In this document: piece by piece, positions 16,131-24,003 of the stretch
Layout of the letters: each line of letters begins with the position of its first letter
Position numbering within the stretch: the stretch's first letter is position 1
Assembly (NCBI GenBank): GCA_016713335.1
Contig: JADJPH010000073.1
Coordinates: 1-24,815, forward strand
Direction of reading: 5' to 3'
Source of the DNA: Candidatus Fredericiella danica
GTDB lineage: Bacteria > Chloroflexota > Anaerolineae > Caldilineales > Caldilineaceae
DNA length: 24,815 bases
Program-made: the position numbers and the translations under genes
The notes under the pieces: generated by a model
Seen by the model: only the letters and a program-made list of their open reading frames with translations
Told to the model about the DNA's origin: nothing
The model's database searches: none

Positions 16131-18632
16131 TACGGGATCGTGATCGTCTCCCCAGCGCACTGTCGGCCGAGGGGCTGCAACAGTTGCTTGAGCAGATGCA
16201 CCAGGGCCGCGTGCCCGTAGCCGTCGCCGGTGGAACCGGCAATCCTGAGGCGCCGATCGGCACCGATCCGGCCAAAGTGCTGGCCGCCATCGAGGCGGTC
16301 TACAGCCATGATGGCGTCATTGTCCTGATGGATCTCGGCAGCGCCATCATGAGCGCCGAGGTTGCACTAGAATGGGTCGCACCAGAACAACGCCCCCACA
16401 TATTTCTATGCGAAGCCCCGCTCGTTGAAGGGGCGTTTTCTGCTGCCGTCACCGCAGCCAATGGCGGCTCGATCGACGCAGTATTTGCCGAAGCCTGCGG
16501 CGCCATTGGGCCAAGCGCCCAACTGACAACCACCTTGCTGCCCGCCGTAACGGTGCAGCCGAAACACCCGAACGCCGGCACGCGATACACTGACGCTTAC
16601 AATCGTCGTGCCCAACAAGCTTGGCATCCACGCCCGCCCCGCTGCACGCCTCGTCTCCCTCGCCGGCCAATTTGACGCACAGATCGAGTTGGCGCATGCC
16701 GGCAATAGTGCGGTCGCCACCAGCATGAACCAGGTCGCCACGCTTGGGGTCCGGCAGGGAGATGCTGGTGGTGCATGCGCTTCAGGACCGCAGGCAAGCG
16801 ATGCGCTGGCTGCCATTGAAATGCTGGCCCTTGACAATTTCGGCGATCCGATTGCAGTGACAGAACCAACCGAGATCATTGCGGCTGCCATGGAAGATGT
16901 GGCCGGCGATACGCTCGTCGGCATCCCTGCTGCCGGTGGCATCGCCTTTGGCCCTGCCGTCCTCTATCGTCCCGAAGCGATCGAGGTGGCCGAGCGCACC
17001 ACCTCCGATCCAGATGCCGAACGCACGCGCCTCGAAGTCGCCATTGCAGCGGTAGCCTCCCATCTGGCCTACCTTCGGAATGAGATGTTCCAACGCGCCG
17101 GCGCCGGCGAAGCCGGTATCTTTGATGCGCAACTATTCATGGTGCAGGATGCCGATCTGCAACAGACCGCCATCCAGGCCATAGAAATGCGCCATCTCGA
17201 TGCTTCTAGCGCGTGGTTGCAGGCCATGACCGCCACCGCCGCGCGCTACCGCGCCCTCGACGATCCCTTTACGCGCGCCGGGCTGATGACCTGGTCGATG
17301 TGGGCCAACGTGTGTTGCGCCTTTTGGAAGGACTAGAACTCGATCCCGCGCCGCCCAAGATCGACCAGCCATCTGTCCTTGTTGCCTACGACCTGAAGCC
17401 CTCCGACGTGGTGAAACTCCCCGCCGAATCTGTCTTGGGCATTGTCACTGAGCGCGGCGGCGTGGCGGGTCACACCGCTATCCTGGCGCGGGCACTGAGC
17501 ATTCCCTGTGTGGCGGGTGTCGGTGCATTGATTGGCCGCGTCAGCACAGGACAAACCATCGCGCTCGATGGCGACGCCGGTCATGTTTGTTGGCACCCAG
17601 ATGCAGCCCTCCTGACCGCGTTGGAAGCACGCCAGGCGCGCTGGCAAGCGGAACGTGAAGCCGCGCGGCGCAAGGCGCAACGGCCGGCCGTCACCACCGA
17701 CAACCGGCGCATCGAAATCGGCGCCAACATCAATGGGCCAGCCGATATTCCACACGCACTGGCCCAGGGCGCCGAAGGCGTTGGCGTCTTCCGGACCGAG
17801 TTTCTGTACATGGATCGACCGGCGCCACCGTCTGAAGAAGAACAACTGGAGGTCTACCGCGCCGCCGCACAACAGTTGGGATTACCCGCTGATTGTGCGC
17901 ACGCTGGATGTGGGTGGCGACAAGCCGTTGAGCTACCTGCGCACAGTGCCTGAGGCAAATCCGTTCCTTGGCCAACGTGGGCTTCGCTACTGCCTTGAAC
18001 ACCCCGGCATCTTCAAGCCCCAACTGCGCGCCATCCTACGCACGGCGGCGGACTATCCTGTATCGCGGATGTTTCCAATGGTAAGCAGTTGGGACGAAAT
18101 TGGTGATGGTCGATGCGCTCATGGACGAAGTCTGCGCTGAACTGCAAAGTGAGGGGCTTGCCTTCAATGAGGACATTCCCCGTGGCATCATGATTGAAAC
18201 GCCTTCCGCGGTCTTCGTGGCCGATCAGCTTGCGCGGCTGGTGGATTTTTTCAGCATTGGCACCAACGACCTGAGCCAATATGTGATGGCTGCCGATCGC
18301 ATAACGGCGCTGTGGCCGACCTCGTCAGCCCATTTCAGCCGGCAGTGCTCCGCGCCATCCGGCGCATCATCGACGCCGGGCACGATGCCGGCATCTGGGT
18401 GGGCATCTGCGGCGAAGTCGGCGGCGATCCGCGCGCTTCCGCATTGCTGGTGGGGCTTGGGGCCGATGAGCTCAGTATGAGTGCACCCTCGATCCCAGCC
18501 GTCAAGGCGCAGATACGTGCCATCTCGCTGGCCGAAGCCACGGCATTGGCGGATGAAGTGCTCGCCATGGAGTCTACAGCCTTGATCGAAGAATACCTGA
18601 CACAACAAATGCAACAGGCGGGAATCGCATGA
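16127..18632 (+). CDS. dhaM: Multiphosphoryl transfer protein: DhaM-HPr-enzyme I fusion (frameshifted)
   Basis: A single gene for the whole PEP-to-DhaL phosphate relay, about 835 residues. Residues 1-140: DhaM (EIIA-Man-like) domain with VAVAGGTGNPEAPIGTDPAK and VLMDLGSAIMSAEVALEW. Residues about 155-245: HPr with VPNKLGIHARPAARLVSLAG (phospho-His codon 16629-16631). Residues about 260-835: complete enzyme I with PEP-utiliser loop GIVTERGGVAGHTAILARAL (phospho-His), VRTLDVGGDKPLSYLR, PRGIMIETPSAVFVADQLAR, FFSIGTNDLSQYVMAADR and GICGEVGGDPRASALLVGLG (catalytic Cys). E. coli DhaM carries only a truncated enzyme I; this one is full length. At least eight indels cut it, e.g. 16134-16136, 16149-16153, near 16580, 17277, 17885-17887, 18097-18099 and 18300. 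It overlaps dhaL1 and dhaK2 by 4 bp each. Confidence 0.9.
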
Positions 18633-19627
18633 CAAAACTCTACAACGACCCGGCAAATTTCAAGGAAGAGCTGATCGACGGCTTTGTCGCCGCCTATTCT
18701 CGTTATGTAAAGCGGGTGCCGAATGCATCCGGCGTGATGGTCACCGATGCCCCGCCTGCCGGCAAGGTCGCCCTGGTGATTGGGGGCGGCTCGGGTCACT
18801 ACCCTGCCTTCTGCGGTTACGTCGGCCGAGGGCTTGCCGATGCGGCGGTGATGGGCAATGTCTTTGCTGCGCCCTCTGCCGAGCAGGTCTACCGCGTCAC
18901 CAAGGCCGTTGCCGGCGCCCCCGGCGTCCTCTACTGCTACGGCAACTACAGTGGCGACGTCCTGAACTTCGACATGGCGGAGGAGCGCTGCCGCGGCGAA
19001 GGCATCGACGTACGCACCGTGCGCGTCAACGATGATGTCGCCTCGGCCCCACCCGACCAGGCCGAAGATCGCCGCGGCATCTCCGGCGACTTCTTTGTCT
19101 TTAAGATCGCCGGCGCCAGCGCAGCCCGTGGCGACACACTGGACGAAGTCGAACGCCTTACCCGGAAAGCGAATGCCCGCACCCGCTCGTTCGGGGTGGC
19201 CTTCGGTGGCTGCACGCTGCCCGGTCAAGACGAACCGTTGTTCACCGTCGAGCGCGGCAAGATGGAATTGGGGCTTGGCGTGCACGGCGAACCGGGTGTG
19301 CAATCCAGCTATATGCGTCCGGCCGGCGAAGTGGCCAACCTGCTCTTGGATACACTGCTTGCCGACGCGCCCCCCGAAGGCGGCAACCGTGTCGCCGTGC
19401 TGCTCAACGGTCTGGGCAGTACGCAGTACGAAGAGATGTTCGTGCTATATCGCGATGTCGCCCGCCGGCTTGCCAGCGAAGGTCTCGAACCCTACCGCCC
19501 CATCGTTGCCGAAGCGGTCACGTCGCTTGATATGGCAGGGTGTTCGCTCAGCTTGCTCTGGTTGGACGACGAATTGCAGCCGTTGCTGGATGCGCCGTGC
19601 GTTTCCGCAGCATACACTGCGGCCTAG
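18629..19627 (+). CDS. dhaK: DhaK-family ketose kinase subunit, copy 2 (divergent type)
   Basis: Encodes 332 residues, intact. It has the DhaK fold with VIGGGSGHYPAFCGYVGRGL (GSGHYPAF where canonical DhaK and copy 1 have GSGHEPLH), VFAAPSAEQVYRVTKA, CYGNYSGDVLNFDMAEE with the catalytic Asp, VRVNDDVASAPPDQAEDRRG, and GLGVHGEPGVQSSY with the covalent His. All catalytic residues are present, but the first substrate loop differs from copy 1, suggesting a different ketose, for example erythrulose or another tetrulose. Its ATG overlaps the stop of the DhaM fusion (ATGA), so it is translationally coupled to the phosphate donor. The related stand-alone kinases LerK/DerK act on L- and D-erythrulose; assignment to that function is inference. 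Confidence 0.88.
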   Translation: MTKLYNDPANFKEELIDGFVAAYSRYVKRVPNASGVMVTDAPPAGKVALVIGGGSGHYPAFCGYVGRGLADAAVMGNVFAAPSAEQVYRVTKAVAGAPGVLYCYGNYSGDVLNFDMAEERCRGEGIDVRTVRVNDDVASAPPDQAEDRRGISGDFFVFKIAGASAARGDTLDEVERLTRKANARTRSFGVAFGGCTLPGQDEPLFTVERGKMELGLGVHGEPGVQSSYMRPAGEVANLLLDTLLADAPPEGGNRVAVLLNGLGSTQYEEMFVLYRDVARRLASEGLEPYRPIVAEAVTSLDMAGCSLSLLWLDDELQPLLDAPCVSAAYTAA

Positions 19628-19687
19628 CTACGCTCGACCTGTTATGGTTAAGCAAAAAACCGAATAGAGAAGAAGGAGAAATGCTGC

Positions 19688-20337
19688 ATGCCCGACGGTT
19701 ATGCCCGCAGCACTGCCCTCGTACGCGTGAGCCTCCGGAAGGCGTATGAGTTGATGCGGACACACGAACAGGAATTGGGGCAATTGGATGCGGCGGCAGG
19801 TGACGGCGATCATGGCGCCGCCATGGTGCGTGGGACGCGGGCTGCTGCGGACGCGGTCGCCGGCACCGCCGCGGTCGCCGCAGGCCCGTTGTTGATCACC
19901 GCAGGCGCCGCCTTTTCCGACGCGGCCGGAGGTGCATCAGGCGCGCTCTACGGGACGTTCCTGTCGACGATCGGCCAGAAACTGGGCGATCCGCCGTATG
20001 ACGACGCCGAGGTTGTAAGTGCCTTTACAAGCGGGTGAAAATATAATCGCCAAGCTTGCAGCCACCGCGGGGACAAGACGATGTTGGACGCGCTTGGCCC
20101 CTTTGTGGACGCACTGGGTGACAGCATTGCGTTGGGTGCGCCGTTGACCGAAGCATGGTGCGGAGCCATGCCTGCGGCTGAAGCCGGCGCCGAAGCCACC
20201 AAACAGATGGTTGCGCGGCCGCGGGCGCTCTCTCCCGCCTGGGTGAACGCAGCCTCAACCATGCCGACCCCGGCGCCGTCTCGATGGTCTACTTCCTGGA
20301 GGCCGTCGCCGAAGCGCTCCACGAGATCTACGGGTAG
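19688..20337 (+). CDS. dhaL: DhaL-family subunit, copy 2 (frameshifted)
   Basis: About 217 residues, partner of DhaK copy 2. ADP/Mg site QLDAAAGDGDHGAAMVRGTR with the three aspartates, then FSDAAGGASGALYGTFLSTI. The frame is lost near 20010-20030 and again near 20060-20080; the pieces rebuild as LQAGENIIAKL, then GDKTMLDALGPFVDALGDSI. A further shift near 20215-20222 leads to SRLGERSLNHADPGAVSMVY and EAVAEALHEIYG up to TAG 20335-20337. The start ATG 19688 is set by AAGGAG at 19673-19678; the ATG at 19681 is too close and out of frame. A 60-base A-rich gap separates it from dhaK2. A hairpin begins 5 bases after the stop, marking the end of the cluster. Confidence 0.87.
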
Positions 20338-20341
20338 CGAG

Positions 20342-20408
20342 CGTCTCGTGCGTCGCACCGGCCACAGGATGTGCTGTCGCGCAATCGGGCCGTGCGACGC
20401 ACGAGACG
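20342..20408. terminator. Perfect 17-bp inverted repeat after dhaL2, probable terminator/mRNA end
   Basis: CGTCTCGTGCGTCGCAC (20342-20358) pairs exactly with GTGCGACGCACGAGACG (20392-20408) across a 33-base loop. Inside the loop GGCC/GGCC can extend the stem past a one-base bulge. It starts 5 bases after the dhaL2 stop. No T-run follows, so it is not a textbook intrinsic terminator, but a stem this stable would end or protect the transcript; an extragenic repeat element is the alternative. Confidence 0.55.
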
Positions 20409-20585
20409 GTGCACCATGACGCATCCCGTCGCCACTCCGTAATCTTGTGCCACCGGCGGTCAGCTTATCTCTCGCCGGTTACGCCTCACTGAGACAGCGG
20501 CACCCTTCGTGCACCCGGCCGCTGGATCCCGGCCTCGATTGACATGCTAGGACACGAGCAACCCACGCAAGCAAGGAGGCGCCCC

Positions 20586-21141
20586 ATGCCCGAGCACATG
20601 ACGATTGCAGCGTATTACCGTTGGTTCCACCGTGAATGGATGAGAGCCGGTCTGATCGTCGGCATCTTTCTCATTGTCTATCTCACGGTATTGATAGCAC
20701 CGAACAATCTGGTGCTGTATCCATGCTCCTGTGCACACCGCTCCACATGTTCCACGAAACCGAGGAATATCATGGTTCCCTGGCGGTTTTGCGCAGTTCC
20801 TCAACCAGTACAACCGGCAAGATCCGGAAAGTGGAATGTTTGATCAAGCGGGTATTTTCTGGATGAACATGGCGATCATCCGGCAGCTTCTGCTGACCGC
20901 CTGTGGCCTGCTGCCGTCGTGGATCCGCGCTGGGCGACCTGATGCCCTACTTTCACCATTTCCCGCCACGCGGGTCTGGGTATTCGCGCGAAGCGATGGT
21001 ACAACCCCGGGTTGGCCACGGCGTGGCTGTTGCATGTTCCATTTGCGATCTGGGCGATCCTCTTGCTGCAAGGGCTGGGGTGCCAAAATGTCCGGCTCAA
21101 CCTTATACCTCGTCATCGGCTTGCTGGCCACGTGGTACTGA
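20586..21141 (+). CDS. HXXEE-motif integral membrane protein (frameshifted)
   Basis: Strong ribosome site AAGGAGG (20573-20579) before ATG 20586. The N-terminal segment RAGLIVGIFLIVYLTVLIAP is a membrane helix. The frame then shifts near 20715-20730, and LLCTPLHMFHETEEY appears, the H-x-x-E-E signature that names the family; it shifts again near 20770 to WFPGGFAQFLNQYNRQDPES and FWMNMAIIRQLLLTACGLL. A further shift gives ISRHAGLGIRAKRWYNPGLA and AWLLHVPFAIWAILLLQG, and the likely end is STLYLVIGLLATWY with TGA 21139-21141. About 180 residues with four to five helices. HXXEE proteins have no established function. Not obviously connected to either neighbour. Confidence 0.65.
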
Positions 21142-21636
21142 TTGCGGAAGTGGGATCTGATTCTCATTTGCCGACGCACTTGAAGCATCGCCAGCCTTAG
21201 GCAGCGCCAGCCCAGCTGCTCACCTTCCGGTGGGGTGGCGGGCAGCCGTACCGCGCCCGCGCGACCATCGCCGGCCACACGCCAGGTGGACCGGGGGGTC
21301 AAGCGTACGGGTGCCGCCGCTCGGATTTGGGACGCCCAGCCTTTGCTGTATGGGGGAGACTGCCAACGCTATCCTGCTGGCCCGCAATGACGCCGCCAGC
21401 AAATTCTGACGGCCGCTTGACGGCGTGCTTGATCTCGCCAAAACAGGAGCATGACGTCATTTCCTCGGAGACGGCGCATCTATTCTCTACGCGAATCTGT
21501 GCCAACGCCAGTCGCCTGCAGTCGGCGACGGCTGAGATCGAGGACGATTGCCTGACGCCCTGCAATACGATCCACATCGCACAATGCCCTGGTTTCTACT
21601 ATCGCTAAAAGCCGGCATTGCTGGTCCTAAAACCGC
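21142..21636. other. Intergenic stretch with no recognisable gene
   Basis: About 495 bases between the HXXEE gene and the methyltransferase gene, where the two converge. Open frames exist on both strands (plus 21327-21608; minus 21299-21577) but none has a recognisable motif, a good ribosome site or a consistent third-position pattern that I could see. Given the indel rate here, a short broken gene cannot be excluded. No tRNA-like cloverleaf or strong hairpin was noticed. Confidence 0.4.
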
Positions 21637-22598
21637 TCAACAAGGCCGCACTTCAGCCGCCACCACGCACCGCCGTGCGTGGCATAGACAGGGGATCGGA
21701 TCAGAGTCTGCTGGTTCCTCGCCTACTGCCGCTAAGGTGAATTCCGTCGCCCCAGCGCCCTCTGCTCTGCGCATTGCGTGGTGTAGCTCTCCCTCCAACA
21801 GCGACCCCATATCGATCGCCAACACCGGCGCCAGCATCGCCAGATCCACGACGTCACCCACGATAATGGTTGCCGGGCTGTCCTGGGCCAGATGCGCCGC
21901 GGCTGTGGCCAACTGCCCCAACGGCGCCACCACCGTCTCCTGCCACGGCAACGTCGCCGCACAGACCACCATCGCCGCCGTATGCGAGCTACGCCCCGCC
22001 GCCATCAACGTGTCCGCAATCCGCGCCAGGTTGCGCAGTCCCATAAGGATGACAAGTGTGTCGATCTGCGCCAGCGCCTGCCAGTTCGGCTCACGCGCAC
22101 TCCCGGCGCTCAGATGCCCGGCCACGACCGCAAAACTGCTGCTCAACTCCCGATGCGTGACCGGCACTCCCACCGCTCCGGCCGCGGCCACCTGCACTAC
22201 TGACGCCCGGCACGACCTCGACCGGCACCCCCCACGCCTGCAATAGACCATCTCCTCACCGCCCCGCCCGAAGACAAACGGATCGCCCCTTGAGGCGCAC
22301 CACCAGCGCATGCTCCCGCGCCTTCTGCACAAGCAGGTCATTGATCTCATCCTGGCTGAACGCATGCCGTCCTGCCCGCTTGCCGGCATAGATCAGTTCC
22401 GCATCTGATGCCGCCTCGGCCAATAAGGCGGGGTTGGCCAGCGCGTCGTAGACAATGGCCCCGGCGCTGCACCAACGCCAGGCCGCACCGTGATCAGCCC
22501 GGATCACCCGGCCCGGCGCCGACAAGATAGACCGTGCCGGGTGTGCGGCGCACCCGCCGCGCCGGGCCGCCGTCAGGCTGGCTCAAGAACTGGTTCAT
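21637..22598 (-). CDS. cobA: Uroporphyrinogen-III C-methyltransferase (frameshifted)
   Basis: SAM-dependent methyltransferase that makes precorrin-2 for siroheme. It starts MNQFLSQPDGG at 22598, overlapping the precorrin-2 dehydrogenase by 26 bp. Motifs: GTVYLVGAGPGDPG, AIVYDALANPALL, AGKRAGRHAFSQDEIND, then LVVRLKGGDPFVFGRGGEE, which is recovered by adding one base at the CCCC run 22286-22289. PVEVVPGVSSA and PVTHRELSSSFAVVAGH follow in alternating frames (indels near 22240 and 22200), then DTLVILMGLRNLARIADTLM and DSPATIIVGDVVDLAM, the usual C-terminus. At least four indels in total. The frame runs about 60 residues past the normal end before stopping at 21637, so the true stop may be earlier. 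Last gene of the sulfur operon. Confidence 0.85.
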
Positions 22599-23263
22599 GA
22601 TTCTTCATCCTCTCTTTGGCTTGCGGCTGGGCGTACTGGTCAAGCAATGCTACGGTCAGGCTGCAGACGTCGGCGTCCGGGTCAGCGCGCAGCAGCGCCA
22701 ACGCGTCGCTCTCCACCAACGCATACCAGAACTGCTGGCGCCGCCGAAAAGAAGGGATGCGCCGGCTGACTTCCGGACGCAGCGCTTTGGCAAACTCCAG
22801 GAATGCCTCATATTCGGGTCCAATCTCCTGTTCCAGCCGTTTACGCAGGGTAACCGCCAGAGCAGGCGCGGCGCCGCCGGTGCCAATGGCAATCGTGAGC
22901 AACCCGCGCCGCAGAAAGGAAACCCCATAGAAATTGCACATGGGGATCACATCCATCACATTCACGAGTTGGCCGTTTGCGCTCCCTTCCGCCCAGATGG
23001 CGTCGTGCACCAGGGCATCCTCGCGTCGCGGCAAAGACCACGGCAGCGCCGGCCAGATCACCAGGCTGATAGCGCCGCTGGAACCACTCAATTTCTCCAA
23101 TCGCAGCACGTTCTACGATCTCACGCTCCGCCGAGGGGGCAATCACCCGCACGCAGGCCCCTACCTCCAGCAGACCGGCGATCTTGTGCACAATCTCGCC
23201 CTTGCCACCGATCAGCACGACGAGGCGATCCTGCAAAACCAGGTTGATCGGATAGGTCTTCAT
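22573..23263 (-). CDS. Precorrin-2 dehydrogenase / siroheme synthase N-terminal type (frameshifted)
   Basis: NAD-dependent oxidation of precorrin-2 to sirohydrochlorin, as in the N-terminal half of CysG or Met8. The start ATG 23263 overlaps the cysH stop (ATGA). Motifs: LVLQDRLVVLIGGKGEIVHK (NAD-binding glycine loop; GGKGEI where GGGxVA is usual), LLEVGACVRVIAPSAER, EIEWFQRRYQPGDLAGAAVV, then after a one-base loss near 23021-23028 VNVMDVIPMCNFYGVSFLRR and LTIAIGTGGAAPALAVTLRK. About 230 residues. The C-terminal helix bundle reads PEYEAFLEFAKALRPEVSRR. The methyltransferase is a separate gene here, so siroheme synthesis is split into two proteins; ferrochelatase activity is uncertain. Confidence 0.87.
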
Positions 23264-24003
23264 ACCGCAAACGCTCCCGGCGCAGGTTGCGCCCAATGCA
23301 GGCCACATTCGGTTTTCGCCGTGCCCGCCCACCGGCCCGACCGCTCATCGCCCTCGTGTGCCGATGGTTGCGTGCAGTGCGTGCAGCCGATGCTCCCATA
23401 CCCGTGATCATGCAGCCGGTTGTACGGCAGGTTGTGGGTGCGGATATAGCTCCACACATCATCACGCGTCCATGCGGCAAGCGGGTTTAACTTGAACAAC
23501 TGGTAACGCCCATCCCACGCCACCAACGGCGTGGTGGCCCGTGTCGGCCCCTGATCGCGACGAACGCCGGTGCACCAGGCAGCGAGTCCGGCAAGCGCAT
23601 CCGCCATGGGGCGCACCTTGCGCAGGTCACAACAGAGGTTCGGGTCCACTTCCCAGAGGTGCGGTCCATATTGCTGTGCCTGCGCCTCCGGCGACAGCTT
23701 CGGCTGACAATTTCGATGGAGGCCATAGCGCCGTTCGACGCGCTCCCAAAGCTCATAGGTTTCGCCAAAGAGAAAATGCGTATCAAGCGTGATGACGCGC
23801 AGGCGTGGGTTGAGGTGGAGTAGTTGGTCCAGAATCACCATGCCGGTCGGGCCAAAACTCGTGACATGGGCAAGTCCAGCCCCAAACGCGTCAACCGCCC
23901 AGCCGAGAAATGCATCCAGGGGCAGTCCTTCGAGCCCAAGATTTAGTTGTTCGAGTGCAGCGCCGCTGCGTGCAGGCAGCGTGGAAACAGGTTGCAGTGA
24001 CAT
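23260..24003 (-). CDS. cysH: Phosphoadenylyl/adenylyl-sulfate reductase
   Basis: Encodes 247 residues, intact. It reduces APS or PAPS to sulfite in assimilatory sulfate reduction. The PAPS-reductase fold begins with AHVTSFGPTGMVILDQLLHL and ITLDTHFLFGETYELWERVE. Iron-sulfur ligands are present as CC in PNLCCDLRKVRP and CxxC in GSIGCTHCTQP, a pattern of [4Fe-4S] APS-type reductases rather than the E. coli PAPS type. The catalytic Cys lies in GTAKTECGLHW near the C-terminus. WTRDDVWSYIRTHNLPYNRL is the usual docking helix. Its ATG overlaps the sulfite reductase stop (TAATG), and its own stop overlaps the next gene, so the operon is tightly coupled. Confidence 0.95.
   Translation of the reverse strand: MSLQPVSTLPARSGAALEQLNLGLEGLPLDAFLGWAVDAFGAGLAHVTSFGPTGMVILDQLLHLNPRLRVITLDTHFLFGETYELWERVERRYGLHRNCQPKLSPEAQAQQYGPHLWEVDPNLCCDLRKVRPMADALAGLAAWCTGVRRDQGPTRATTPLVAWDGRYQLFKLNPLAAWTRDDVWSYIRTHNLPYNRLHDHGYGSIGCTHCTQPSAHEGDERSGRWAGTAKTECGLHWAQPAPGAFAV

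Noticed and set aside
18335..19303. Minus-strand open frame of 322 residues
   Set aside because: Antisense to enzyme I and DhaK2; Ala/Gly-rich shadow with no family match.
8058..20337. Simple glycerol utilisation operon (GlpK/GlpD/DhaKLM)
   Set aside because: It could explain the Fe-ADH, GpsA-like enzyme and one DhaKLM set, but not the RpiB-like isomerase, the DCXR-like SDR, the SorC regulator or a second, different DhaK/DhaL pair. Kept only as an alternative.
21327..21608. Plus-strand open frame of 93 residues in the intergenic gap
   Set aside because: No ribosome site, no motif, and it faces the methyltransferase; not supportable as a gene.
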